Part shown: positions 46,464 to 59,200 of the stretch, in pieces
Layout: each line of letters opens with the position of its first letter
Numbering within the stretch: the stretch's first letter is position 1
DNA from: Spirodela intermedia
Taxonomy: Eukaryota > Streptophyta > Magnoliopsida > Alismatales > Araceae
DNA length: 64,000 nt
Assembly: GCA_902729315.2 (NCBI GenBank)
Contig: LR746269.1
Coordinates: 3,041,001 to 3,105,000 of the forward strand
Direction of reading: 5' to 3'
The notes under the pieces: model-generated
The model's database searches: none
Told to the model about the DNA's origin: nothing
The model's input: the letters and a program-made list of their open reading frames with translations, nothing else
Position numbers and translations under genes: made by a program

Positions 46464-46961
46464 CTTTTAAATGGAAAAGATTAGCTGAATAGCATCGGAC
46501 TGCAAAGTTCTATTTTTTAATATTTCTATGATTTTTTCTTACTAACAAATGTGATAAAATGCTGCAATTTATCACGATAAATTCTTACTTCATCATTAAT
46601 AAAACCAAATTAATTTTTTTGTTCTCTAACCCACAATCCATGTACAGAAAAAACAATTATAAATAGTTGGCGTAATTCACTGTCGTCAACTACACTTAAT
46701 GTTACTAAATTCAAGCTCCGTATGACATTACATCCAGGAATAAACTATATAAATCAGGAAATAAAAAATACAAAAACAGTAAAAGTACAGCAAAGAATCT
46801 GATGATCTTGGCCACAACTTCGTCTAGAAATCAGAGAAGCATGAAGCCCATTCATGTGTGTGTGATTACACTATGTTACAGCCTTACAACAATGAGCTCA
46901 GCTCCATTCAGCACTTAATAGAGCAAGTAACCAGGAGAAGTTGAATAAACAGCCAGTCGTG

Positions 46962-46999
<38 letters not shown>

Positions 47000-47985
47000 T
47001 GGTAAGAACTCAGAGAAGAAAAGCATGCCAATTGGACAGCCATCTCATAAATTATGGAGGGATATCTCTGGGTTTTGAATCCGTCCCCTATACTCCAGGA
47101 AACTTCATCATTAGATATGTCCCCGCTCCATAACCTGTAAGAACCAGAAAGAAAATCACGTTTCATGCAAATTGCCCAGAAGAGAAAAACATTTACCCTA
47201 TCAATAAGATCGCACGGAAAAGAACAAACACAGAATGCATATTTTTTTAAATGATATTATTTTTTGAGAGCATCAAGAAACCAGTTGAGCACGCAAAGAG
47301 TCACCTGGGTGTGAGTTCCATGTAGATAACATATAGCGCCAAGAATCAATATCAATGACTCGGATAGAAGTATAGCCCAGTTTCTCAGATACCTCTCATT
47401 CAATGTAAAATGGGATCCCACGGAACTTAACTTTTCGATCTTAAAAGAAGTTCGAAAGACTGGGTTCTAATATTCATAAATGAAAATTATTCAATATTTT
47501 TCTAGAACAAAATCTTAATGTCTACCCATGACCTAACAGCAGGACACTAAGAAGCACTATAATGGCCATTCATCTTGAAATAAAACGGAATTAGAATTCC
47601 GCCTCGACCATCAGACAGCACAAATGAGGCCTCCTCCAATACTCTGTCTTGCACAGAGACATTTATTTTAGAGCAACAATCTTGGGACTCTGTCTGAATA
47701 AGATCCTGGTATATTGTAGTGTCGAATATAAACTGCAATAATGTGTACCCATTTTGTAGAATAAATTTCGTCCTATCATTTCACAGCTTCTAATCAAAAA
47801 TACAATCTTGTTCATTGAATTCTTCACCAAAACGTACAGAGAAAAGAAAATATCCACGAATGTAGCTTACACATACCTTCTCTTGAGCAAAATTGCCCCG
47901 TTGAAAATGATGTTTGACTTGAAGCACAATTGAATCCATAGGGTTCTATTTTTCCCACCGGAATAACACTTGGTGATTCAAGTGC
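46464..47985. other. Intergenic spacer and probable CFM3 3' UTR
   Basis: The part next to 47985 should hold the 3' UTR of the minus-strand CFM3 gene. A GAT trinucleotide microsatellite lies at about 46966-46997. Minus-strand frames at 46915-47166, 47547-47738 and 47663-47857 have no family resemblance, and their splice context does not extend the CFM3 model, which already ends in a normal acidic tail. Confidence 0.45.
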
Positions 47986-50900
47986 CTAATTATCATCTTC
48001 TTCTGGGTCATAAAGGTCATCTTCATCATCCCACTCTTCATCATCATCATCATCATCATCAGATTCAGCCAGTGAATCAAAATCCACATCCTGAGAATAA
48101 TAAAAGAAGTTATCTGCAATGTTTGATCACTCCTCTCAAATAGTGCCAAAAAAGAGCATCTTACTTGATCTAAGTTGGAGTCACCTCCACGATGAATTAT
48201 TTTCTTGTGTTTATGTTTTTCAACCTCTACATCCTTAGAGTCACCCTGAACATACGATTCCAATGAGACAGCAATAATTTACAATAAAATGAAAAAAATA
48301 TTAACAGGAAAAAAGTAGTCATTAATACTGATGTCATTAATGGGGAAAACAAATACATGAGAAAATATGGCACCAGAAAGAAAAAATGCTCCGACAATTG
48401 TCCTACCACACACTTCAACATGTTATCCAATTTCATCTTAATCTGCATCAAGTGACCCACCTTGGCTATTGAAACAACCTGCTCTAGGTCACCTGATAAT
48501 GTTCAGGCACCCGAAAAAAATTCACAATATATCTACCAAAATGAATGCCTGAAATTTTCTCTCCACTCAAGTTTATTCTCCGATAAAAGCCCTGCTCATG
48601 CTCAGCAAATCCTTCAGTGAACTGCTTAAGATCAAGTACTTCCCACTACTGCAATTCTGTTCCGATAAATCCTTTACAAAAGGCACCTTTGTTTCATCAG
48701 CCTTTTTTTGACTAAAACTCAGAATGTCACAAGCATGCTCGTTTGATACTGCCACAAGTCAGCCAACTCTAATCCAACTCAGTTTCGAAATCTGTCTAAC
48801 ACTGAGTCCAACTTGTTCTTCTCATTAGCAATCATTTTGGTCACTGAATATTTGTAGAATCATTGAAGATTAAATTCCATTGGAAGGGCATTGTAGCTAA
48901 CAATATTGCACATTCCGTTTGATCTCATCTGCAGGTTTCACCTTCAGTGTCAAAATGGCTTTTCTTTTCAGAATACTACGTTGAGTTTGGATAATTACTT
49001 GTCGTATGGATATGTTCCGCATTTTAAGGTTCCATCTTAAAGTAGAAGTCTAAGAACACTAAGTGATTTTATAAAACCCAGGTTAGTGCTATCGACAACG
49101 ATTTTCCCTTTCTCTCGAAGGAGAGTCGTGGCATCAAAAACATTGAGAGATAAGAATAAACAGCAAGAAATGACTTCAAATTTCAATATGACGTCCCAGC
49201 TAATGATAGATTCACTAAATTAATAGTATACTTCCTCAGATGTTCTCCTGCATTGGCAGTAAATTCTAGAAAATGCACAAGAAACATCCAACAAAAATGG
49301 AATATAAAAAGGCCCACGACAAACACTTACTAGCTCAGACATAATCTGCTCAATGGATCTCTCAAGTTCACAAATGTGCTGTGATAGCGCCTGCAACATT
49401 CATCATAATCAAAAGAAATTCATGCATAACTGATCAAATTTTGAAAGAGTAGAGAAGGCAAAAGTCACAAACCTCATGCCGCTGCATTGCAACTGAACGT
49501 TTTAATGCCTTGGCCTTTGTCAATAGATTTCTAGGTCTCAAATTTATAGGTCGTTGATAATTTTTCCCACGATAGTAGATAAGGGCATAGCCTTTTGGAA
49601 CTCTTTCAATTGCCACCAATATTCCACCACTTTCGTATTCCAACAGCCGAGCTGAGTCCTCCACAAATGCGAGTGTCTTCTGCTTGGAGATTAGTTTCAC
49701 CAGTTCTCTGTGCTTCCAATGCAAGTGCATGTTTTCAATAACACCATCAAAAACACCACGAATGCCTGCATTGGAAAAGAAAATGCAGAGAGATAAGTTT
49801 ACACCAGAAATGTTAAGAAAACAAGGTTCTTGTCTACCAAGAAATATACCAAGAGGTAAGTATGCCTTCATTCGTAAGCCTATCCTTCGAAACACAGACC
49901 GCTCCTCTTCACTTATTGTCTCCAAGTCATCAGAGGGTCTAAGTGGAACCATAGATAATTCTATCTTTGACAGCAATTTCTCCGCTCTTAGTTTCTTGGC
50001 CTCAGCCTGCTCCATAAATTGAGCTATGAGTAATATTTCAAACAGAAAAGCAGGCAAAGAACGAAACCAAGGCACAAAATGTTGGGTTTCTATGGCTTTT
50101 CCAAGTCGGATGACGAATTTAATCCGAACAAGAGGCCAAGATGACCTAATGGCAGTAAACCCTGTCTGATCAGACAGAATATACGAAGCTTACTTACCAA
50201 AGAGAGTTTATGCTCCAGCCTCTTGACCATCTTGGCAATCTTCATCCTAAAAGCTTCTTCTTTCATTTGTTCCTGCTCCTCAACAGATACTTCTCTTCCC
50301 CACTGTGCTTGAGCCTGCTGAAATTCGGCCAGGGTACCTGCAAGCGCATGTCCATTGACACGTTCCATATGGGATTCCCCGTGTAGACTGCAACCAGACT
50401 CTTCTTTGGCATGTTCTATTTCCTTTGTCGATTCCTCCTCAATTTTCAAATTGGTTCCAACATCTGAGGAATCAAAATCTTTCGTGCGCACTTTTTCTTC
50501 AAGATCTTGGATATCTTTGGCCAGCTCTTGTCGTTCTGCCAATGCAGCCGCAACACTTGTAGGAAGAAAATCCTTTCCGCGATATATGACAATATAATAC
50601 TTGTTTCGGAGAAGCAACACCCCACCCGTTAAATTCTGAAAAAATAAGGATAAGAAAATAATTGAAGAATCATCAAACACGGTCATCAAAAGTTTTCGGA
50701 TGAAGAATGTAAGCAGTAAATCAAAAAAAGCTACATGGATATTGTCAATCAGCATAATGGAAACCAATGTACAAAGGGGATCGCAAAACATATTAAACGA
50801 GAACAAATAGGAGAATTCAAATGCCAAAGTTAAACGTTCAAATACAATCCAAGGAAGCACGCCCGGCTAAAAGCACACGCTATCACTTAGTTAACAGTCA

Positions 50901-53900
50901 AGAAACATTACTCCAAAGACTAAATAATAATCCAAGATAATAGTCAACAAACAATTTTTGATGCTTACAAACCCTTGAAATATGTTCTTATCACTATTAC
51001 CAACTTATAATGTCTCCTCTCTCTTTCAAGATCTTTAAAAACAAACAGGAGCACGTCTCTACATTTTTTACAGATGCATGCTTAACAATGGTCCAACCAC
51101 CTAAATTATTGTTCTCTCATTTCAATTTCATCAACAAAACATTACGGTTCCAGATATTTATGCCCTCTTTTGTCCTTCAAGGTCATAAATGATATGCACC
51201 TCAGCACCATCATCAACAGGTCCACCATATTTTTGATAGGTACTTAACTACCTAGCTCACTGTTAATACTATACCACTTCCCACACTTTTCTATTCATGT
51301 TTCTAATGAATAAAATATAAAACGGTAAGTATACTGAAATCATAGAAAAAGTTCAGACCGAGTTAAAAGATAATGGATACAGACAGGTCGTAGGTACTGC
51401 AATCAGGAACCATGTGACCAGAAATGAAAACCAAATACCAAAGAAAGATAACATTCTAAATCATGTTGTGCCATGTTCTTATTTGAAGATTTTCCCAAAG
51501 AGCCCTTGCCAAGTCATTGAAATGGGTACAGCAGTTGATGGCTTAGGGTGCTGAAGAAAGAAATAAAACAGGAAAAATATAAACAAAATCATAAAAACGA
51601 ACGGAAAGGAAAATAAATGAAACCAAAGAGAAACAATGATCTGTAGAGAAAGATTGAGAAGACCAACGTAACCAAACCTTGAAAGAAAACAAAACCAGCA
51701 AAACTGCTCAAAGACTGGGAATAATGATCTATCCTTTGGTACGGAGAGCCTTAGACAGAAACAAAAATCATTACTTGACACTCATGATGCAAAAAATTAA
51801 CAGGAATAAATTTTATAATTCTGGAATCAAAGAGAGGTACACGCACTTTCAGCTCCTCGGCCATTATTTTATTGTTTGTATTCTGAATACCCCGTTTCAC
51901 AGCAATTTTAACAATCACACTGTTTTCCCATAGTTTCACAATAGCAGCTGCCAACCCTTGATGATTCCTGTTCCTCCCTTCACAGATGAGAAACTATCGT
52001 TATCTCAACTCAAAAAAATACTGATAATATAAGACAAAAAAAATGTGGTCAGTTACATACCAAGGGCAAAATGACTTGGAAGTGTCCTAGCTAGCTTTCT
52101 CAAGTTGGTCATCTCTGCATTTGTGAGCCGTGACCTCATTCCAGTCGGAAGAAGTCTAAACGGTGGTTTGTAACCAGGAATATTTTGTGGCAGCAGATCA
52201 GCATCGACAGGCAAGATTCCAGTTCCCCACCAATCGACAAAGCGAGGACCTAATTCATTAAGTAACTGATTGCATTCCTGTTCTTCCTCTGTCATAGTTT
52301 CAGCATCGTTCAGATAAGATTGTTCACTCATTTCTGATGGCGATGAAACTGAGGAAGTGCCATCAATAACAGATGACTTCGTGGAAGATGAAACGTCAGG
52401 AACAAGCAAAGAGTCCACCCCCTCCGATACTTCCATGGGGTTGCTCTGACCATAGATCAACTTTGATCTTGGCGGCCGTTTGTAGGAGCTGCCACGATAT
52501 ACAACCATAACACTTCCTGATCTCCATATAACCAAGCCTCCCGTTCGGCGCTGATTCAGACAAAATGTCATAAGTGAACGGCATTGCAATATAATAACGA
52601 CCAATCGTCATTACACAACTGTCAGCGGTTCAAGTCCACCAGAAAATGTAATTCAATATACTAGAGATCACCTAAATGTGAATGAAATAAAGTAGAACAA
52701 AATTCCCAACAAATGGAGATCAAACGGCATGACAAACACGCATGCATATATTTTAAGCTGAATCATGGTTTTTTTCAGATGAAATATAACTTTTTTCTGC
52801 TGAAATATGTTCCTATCGATTTTGATGATTCTGTTTCAGAGCAGAACAGCTAAATAGACACCAAAGAAAAATTGAAAAAGAGAATGGATTATATCTATGT
52901 TAGAAGGGTTAAGAGAAGGACATGGCATATGAAACAGAGACGTTACAAGGATAAAGTGAAAAAACCGAAAAAACTCATGCAATTCGGAGGTGACAAGTTT
53001 TTAAATGTCATCTCTCTTATTAGACTTCTTCTACTTCTGCCCTCCTATGTTTGAATGCATCAAATAACATTCATCAATCTTTTCGTCTCACTTTAATTTT
53101 ATCTTGTCCAATTTTTCATGTCTGAAGGTATCAAACAACAGAGGCTTCCTTGACACATTACGTTAAGCATATTTAGGTGACATTGTATTTTTTTCTACCT
53201 GACAAATAGAAATGAACAGAAACCTAACGATTACTCAAATGAGGTCCCATGGGTCACCATGCATACCAGTTGTGTGTTGACAGATGTACACTTTTAAAAA
53301 ATAGTGTTGGATGACTGATTGACAATTAAACCCAAATCCAGTTATGAGATTTGAACCACCAAATCCTACCCAACCCGAAATTGACAGAACAACCCTTGAT
53401 CACAGTGATGATTACAAGTTTCAAAGCAATAGCGATGCTGTATACATACTATGACAAGAAGAACACTGACAGCATAGACCTAACCTCGAGGATCTCCATA
53501 TGTGCACGATGCATGCCAATAGATTGGCAGCCTCGACATGCACTGAACCAGACAATCTTTTCTTATCTGTTTATGCATTCGAACTAGAAGTAAGAATTGG
53601 TCCCTGCCAAGGGGGAAGGAGCTTACACAGAAATCTACCAGACATTCAGGGAACTATAGACATCAAAACCTAGAAAACCGATCTTCCAGCACATATGTTG
53701 CAGCTATCCTGTTTCTCCAAGCAAAGTTGCTATTTATCATCTATATGCCAATGTTTGTCACTGATTACCATTGTATCTTGGGTCCTGGGAAGATTCCATG
53801 TACCACTTTTCACTGAAAAGATCATCACTTTCTATTCTCCAGCTAATAGCCAATCAAAAAATGCCATTATAGAAATAACATGAAAGAATCCAAGAAAATT

Positions 53901-55233
53901 ATGACTTAGTTCTTAAAAGTGGATCATTAAATAATAAAAAGAGCGCAAAGAAAAGTGCATATGTGTTACAAATTAACTATCTGAAAAAAAAAATCACGTC
54001 CCAGTCACTCAACCAAGATGGTTCAGGACATATTAACCAAAATAACATACTCATGCTCTATCTCCTTGGAAACAATGGTCTCACCCTCTTTTCGACTCTG
54101 TTATATAAAAAATAAAGCAGAATCACCTCCAAACATGTGTCCTTTAAGAATATGCAAATACATTATCAGAAATATAATTCGAGTTGCATATCGAATGGCA
54201 ATATGATTTGATTTATCATTGACCTTTGCGACTTTGCTAACATCAAGAAGCTTATCAACCACTAAAGTGTCCTGTGTGGTTGGAGAAAGTCAGCACATTT
54301 ACTAACCTCGACGATCTCATGAGCAGTCTTCATGTCATGCGCTAAGGTCTCGTGAAACTTGAGCCGCACCAGTTCTGACTTCCGCCAGGCATCGTGGATC
54401 TTCTCGAGGACCGCCTGGGTGACGCCGGCCTTGGGGATTGTGATCCTCTCCCTCAGTGGGATCCCAAGACGCCGCAGCCTCCTCAGCTCTGAATCCTCGA
54501 TGGTCAATTCCGCCATCGTCGGCGCCCTTACTCTCTTCTCCGGCGTCCTCGCCCCATCGTCTGCGAATTCGAGCCCGTCGGTTCCCCCCCTCTCCCATGG
54601 CAGGACGGTGGCATCTTCTCCAAGGACCAGCGAATCCGGACGGTTCCAGCTTCGCTCTAGCAGGTCTCCGAGCCGCATGTCGTCATCCATCTCGAAATCC
54701 GAATCCTCGTCGCCGTCTTCCTCATCCTTCTCCTTATCCAGCCCAAGATTACGGAGCCGATACACTATCCTCTCGATGGAGCCTCTTCCGCCATCAGACC
54801 TGTCGATGTAGCCGCCACCACCACCTTCTCCATCCTCCTTCTTCTTCCTCCCCAAATGTGGCTGCGACTCCGCCGCCGGCGGACTCGGATCGCTCCACCG
54901 CTGCAGCCACGGCGCCTGAGGGACGCGCGACGGCCTGTGGTGGCGGGACTCGGTCCCCTCGCTGGTGCCGCCCGCCGACTCCGAGTAATCTTCGTCCCAG
55001 GGGTATCGGCGGGTGCGGGGGCCGGCTTTCCGGCGAGCGTCGGGCCGCCCACCGCTGCCGCCGCCACCGCCCTGCTCGGCAACACGAAGGGAGCCCGAGG
55101 GACAGAAGAGGAAGCGGAAGCGGGAGCGGAGGAGAGCGAAGGGCAGAGTGGAGCGCGTTCGCAGCGGCGCCCCGAACGGCGAGCTCTGTAGGTGGAAGGG
55201 CAGCTCCGAGATCTTCGCCGCTGACGGCGGCAT
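47986..55233 (-). CDS. CFM3: CRM-domain organellar RNA splicing factor, CFM3-like, nine exons
   Basis: Minus-strand exons: 55233-54307, 52550-52061, 51977-51847, 50635-50198, 50006-49850, 49765-49473, 49390-49331, 48245-48165, 48090-47986. Phases agree at every junction, giving 893 aa, within the range of CFM3 proteins. CFM3 helps splice group II introns in chloroplasts, and in some species mitochondria. The Arg/Ser-rich, acid-poor N-terminus suits a transit peptide, followed by acidic linkers. CRM1 is about residues 235-335 ([35 protein letters not shown]). CRM2 is about 451-545 ([37 protein letters not shown]). CRM3 is about 693-800 ([38 protein letters not shown]). The protein ends in an Asp/Glu-rich tail with seven consecutive Asp. 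Exons 7-9 have weaker family support than the rest. Confidence 0.92.
50636..51846 (-). other. CFM3 intron 3 (1211 bp), splitting CRM2
   Basis: Begins GTGCGTGTACC after MAEELK and ends TTTTTTCAG before NLTGGVLL on the minus strand. No other feature is seen inside it. Confidence 0.75.
52551..54306 (-). other. Large first intron of CFM3 (1756 bp)
   Basis: Begins GTTAGTAAATG and ends TGAATCAG on the minus strand, splitting CRM1 after HEIVE. It contains no recognisable gene; open frames at 52872-53054, 53351-53587, 53695-53883 and 54018-54206 lack domains. Confidence 0.75.
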
Positions 55234-56874
55234 TCTGCTCCAGAAAAAAACAACAAGCGACCCAGAGAGAGAGAGAGAGAGAGCTTCCTACCAGTGAAGC
55301 GGAGGATGGAGGAGAAATCGAAGTATCGGCATGGCGGGAGGGAGAGGAGAAGGAGGGAGGAGCCGGCTGAGGACGACGTACAGAGCGGCGGATAAGGTGA
55401 CGGTGCCGGTCCGAAGATACTTCGATCTGCTGTCCCTTCGTGTGGCGCTTAACCGGTACCCTTCCCTTCACACCTGACGTCATTCCAGCACCCGCCCGCA
55501 GGCTTCTATGGCCCAACCCGAGCGGTAGCCCCCCCTCTCGAGCCCAAACCACGTCTTGACTCGGCTTATCGCGTCTCCCAGCGATAAGTTATCTGAGGAA
55601 ATTTTAGCTGGCACCTGATCGTCAGAAGGACACTTTCGTATATTTAATAAATTATTTTCTTAGAGATATTCTTCTTGATCGTCATAAAATCAGATTATTC
55701 CCTTATCAAGGGGTATATTGACAATGTTAACTCATAGCTAGGAACATGGAATTTTGTGGCTTACCATATTTAGCATCTAGAAGCGTAACTTGGGTGTCTT
55801 TTAAAAAAAATGTGATTTTGTGTCAACCTTTGTGAAGATCTTCTTTTAAAAAAATACATGACTTACTAATATTGGTATTAAGCTATAGTTAACGTTAATC
55901 TTGATGATAAAATGGAACTAGATTAATTTGTTGTCAATAAAAAATATGTTTCCATTTTGTATTTGAAATGTTCTGGATCTTTTGATTAATGTTTAATTAT
56001 CATATAAGATTCATGTTTTATAAGCCCAAGATATCAACAAGTGATGAACACATTTAGACAATAATTAATTAATTTTGGGAGTCACATGACAACTGAAAAT
56101 ATCACAATCAGCCCGACCCATGCAAAAAATGGTGAACTGTTTGCACAAGGGTTGACTCTTGGACAATAGGAGTCAACGTCCTTGGAAAAGGATCAAGATC
56201 AAGAACTGGAAGGTGGGTTGACCCCTACACCTCCTCCCCCCCCCTTCCCCCCAAAGGTCAAGGTGTGCACCCCTATGTGGCAACACAATAGAGCTTTTAT
56301 GAATGCTCACACTCACATGGAGGGGACTATAGTTGTGAATATCTAGCTCAAACATAGCAATAACACCTATGAATTCGCACTAGTAACTTTGGATGAAAAA
56401 AGAAGGCTAAGAGGATAAAAAAAAACGCCCATTTTTAGAAAAAAATGAAGTATATACTCTTTGATTTTCCATTTTGGTTTGGAAATTGTTGTCATTGAGT
56501 GAGGAGTCTTTGTGTAAGAAGACAAGGTTAGTGACTTTGAGAGAGAGTTATGTGTTATGTTTAGGATTTTCTAAGATATTTATAGAACCATAAGGTGCAA
56601 GTATGATGTGTACTTTTTTATTCAAAATTTTTATCTTACTATATACAAGATAGGTAGAGACAATACACTTTCTATCTCTCTCCAGCTGCTGCTAATCGAT
56701 CCAAGTAGGATCTCCATCTACAAAGTTTCAGAGCCTAGTTTGCTTGAAAAGGAAGAAGAAAAAAACCCTTTTAAAAGCATAAAGACTACATTTGGAGGTG
56801 GAATCTGTACTCAGCTCTCTAAAGGTAAAGTGCCCACCCCTCCAATGAGCGCCTTTTTTTACTGTCCACAATAG
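55234..56874. other. CFM3 5' flank and intergenic DNA
   Basis: A GA/CT microsatellite (about 55265-55282) lies 30-50 bp upstream of the CFM3 start, probably in its 5' UTR. The GC-rich part to 55560 gives long overlapping frames on both strands that have no domain. From 55.6 kb the DNA is AT-rich with no gene recognised. The words GGTTGACTC (about 56152) and GGTTGACCCC (about 56216) are W-box cores without an obvious target gene. Confidence 0.45.
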
Positions 56875-57445
<571 letters not shown>

Positions 57446-58275
57446 ATTACCATTAATTGGCATAGGGATCTCGCGAGAGTAGCATCAATTGTGATTCTCT
57501 AGTTGGGGAAGTTATCTCATGAAGTCCAGTTTTAACATTTTCTTTCCTTAATAAGATCGATAGCATTAATGGTCATTTTCCAAATTGAGATATCTCATGA
57601 AATCCTCGTCTGTCGGATACACATAAATGTACTCAGATGTCGAGACCCTGTCGGTCGTCAGGTGGAAATCATCAAGCACGTGATAAGACTCTTTGGAAGA
57701 CCTCCGGCCGTCGGAACCGCGGCGGCTGACGTGATACATCCAAGGTTTCCGAACCGCCGCCGGTGACCCGCACACCTTCTCCATTCGTGCACGTTATTCT
57801 AACGGCTACCCGGTAAAAAGATGTTCCAAATTTGGACATGATAACGGCAATTAGTAGGCTCAGCGCCGCCCCGACTCGGCCAGTTGCTTCCAGGAAGATG
57901 AGATGAACAGTGGATCGGACAGAGCCGACTCGATTGAAACGCTGAGTCAATGAACACAACGCAAAGATTTCTAGAAATAGGAAGAACGAGTCGACCAGGA
58001 GGAAAAGATAAATAATTGAAAAAGACCACGTGGCTGAGACTGCGCGGGGTTTCGTCCGTTCTTGCCCGTCCGATTTCGCCCAGGTGGCCGATGATCGGAT
58101 CGGACGGCTGAAAGGAGCTGAATACAGGCGAACGTTAACCCAGGGGTGGCTCTGAAGACGGGGGGGATCGGCGAACCACACCTTCCTACTCCCCGCCGTC
58201 CGCTGCTGCGGCGCTCTCCGACCAGCCACCCTTTCCCGATAAAGCCTAGACTCCTCACAGCGCAGCAGCACACAT

Positions 58276-58285
<10 letters not shown>
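57446..58285. other. Intergenic region upstream of the VQ gene
   Basis: Composition rises from AT-rich to GC-rich toward the gene. The minus-strand frame 57672-58571 is long but made largely of repeat and has no domain. No TATA box is obvious; the region probably contains the VQ promoter. Confidence 0.45.

Positions 58286-58348
<63 letters not shown>
58286..58348. repeat. CT microsatellite upstream of the VQ gene
   Basis: A poly-C tract runs into about 31 CT dinucleotides ending 210 bp before the VQ start codon. It probably lies in the 5' UTR or core promoter, where pyrimidine patches are common in plants. Confidence 0.9.
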
Positions 58349-58351
<3 letters not shown>

Positions 58352-58558
58352 CTCTACGGTCAGAACGGCTGGCCTCCCTCGCCCCTCGCAACCAGCACCT
58401 CTCTCTCTCTCTCTCGCTCTCGCTAAAGCTAAATAAAGCATAAGCGCGACATCGGTAAGAAGAGAACAGGAGAGACTGACCACCGGTTTTTGTCTCGTCA
58501 TCTCCTTCCACCATATCTCGTTGCTCGTCTGCTTCAATCTTTTCTGTCGATCGTCGGC

Positions 58559-59200
58559 ATGAGCCCGTCAAGGGAAAGCAATGGCCATAGCATTGCCCGA
58601 CCGGCGCCGCTGCGGATAAACAGGGTGTCCCACATCATCCACAAGCACAGCCCCGCGCCTTCCTCCTCCAACTCCGCCGTCTCCGGCGACGGCGCCGGAG
58701 GCCAAAAGCAGCAGCAGCAGCAACAACAACAACAGCAACAGCAACAGCAGCCGGTGATCATCTACGCCTACTCCCCCAAGATCATCCACACGCCGGCAAG
58801 AGACTTCATGGCCCTGGTGCAGAAGCTCACCGGGATGTCCCGCGCCGAGGGCTTGGGTGCCGGAGCGGCGTCGGTGCCGCGGGAAGGCCGCGCCAGCGGA
58901 TACACGCCTCCGCGGGAAGACCACGCCAGCGGATACGCGCCGCCGCGGGAAGACAGCACCAGCGGATACGCGCCGCCGGGGGAAGACCGCACCAGCGGAT
59001 ACACGCCGCCGCGGGAAGATCGCGCCAGCGGATACGCGCCGCCGCGGGATGACAACGCGTCGTTCTGCTCCCCCTCACCGGAGAAACCCGTCGGCAGCCT
59101 ATTCGCGCCGATCCCAATTCATTTCTACAGATGCCCGGAGGCTTCCGGCTCCTTCTCGCCGTCGACGATGGAGCTCTTGCAGGCGTTCTGTGACTACTGA
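58559..59200 (+). CDS. VQ-motif protein, MKS1-like class, intronless
   Basis: A single GC-rich exon encodes 213 aa. VQ proteins are small nuclear or plastid cofactors that bind WRKY factors and are often MAP-kinase substrates. The VQ motif reads FMALVQKLTG at residues 83-92, matching FxxxVQxLTG. Before it are PLRINRVSHIIHK (about 17-29) and PVIIYAYSPKIIHT (about 65-78), an arrangement I associate with MKS1 and its relatives. A run of 14 Gln occupies residues 51-64. Five tandem copies of an 11-residue unit ASGYxPPREDx follow the VQ motif at about residues 112-166; I do not know this from other VQ proteins. SP sites in the tail (SPSPEKP, SFSPS) are possible MAP-kinase targets. I start at 58559 because the frame extension back to 58490 looks like untranslated leader. 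Confidence 0.9.
   Translation: MSPSRESNGHSIARPAPLRINRVSHIIHKHSPAPSSSNSAVSGDGAGGQKQQQQQQQQQQQQQQPVIIYAYSPKIIHTPARDFMALVQKLTGMSRAEGLGAGAASVPREGRASGYTPPREDHASGYAPPREDSTSGYAPPGEDRTSGYTPPREDRASGYAPPRDDNASFCSPSPEKPVGSLFAPIPIHFYRCPEASGSFSPSTMELLQAFCDY
58709..58750 (+). repeat. Polyglutamine CAG/CAA repeat in the VQ gene
   Basis: Fourteen glutamine codons with mixed CAG and CAA, lying between the N-terminal basic motif and the VIIYAYSPK segment. The mixture of codons suggests it is not a very recent expansion. Confidence 0.95.
58892..59056 (+). repeat. 33-bp coding minisatellite in the VQ gene, five copies
   Basis: Copies start at 58892, 58925, 58958, 58991 and 59024 and encode SGYTPPRED, SGYAPPRED, SGYAPPGED, SGYTPPRED and SGYAPPRDD. 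The 33-bp period keeps the reading frame, so copy number could vary without breaking the protein. Antisense frames are open for the same reason. Confidence 0.95.

Noticed and set aside
41764-46900. CRISPR-like or prokaryotic operon features
   Set aside because: Nothing of the kind is present; the window is plant nuclear DNA and the repeats are LTRs or tandem arrays.
46915-47857. Extra 3' exons of CFM3
   Set aside because: The CFM3 model already ends in an in-frame stop after an acidic tail, and these frames have no family resemblance. They are more likely 3' UTR or flank.
52580-52650. Possible tRNA at CGGTTCAAGTCCACC
   Set aside because: No paired acceptor stem or D-arm could be found around it; it is in a CFM3 intron.
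54456-55552. Plus-strand 304-codon frame and minus-strand 163-252-codon frames over CFM3 exon 1
   Set aside because: GC-rich shadow frames of the true minus-strand exon, which carries the CRM1 motif and fits the splice phases.
57672-58571. 299-codon minus-strand frame upstream of the VQ gene
   Set aside because: Its middle is a GA-repeat translation, the rest has no recognisable domain, and it overlaps the VQ leader in antisense.
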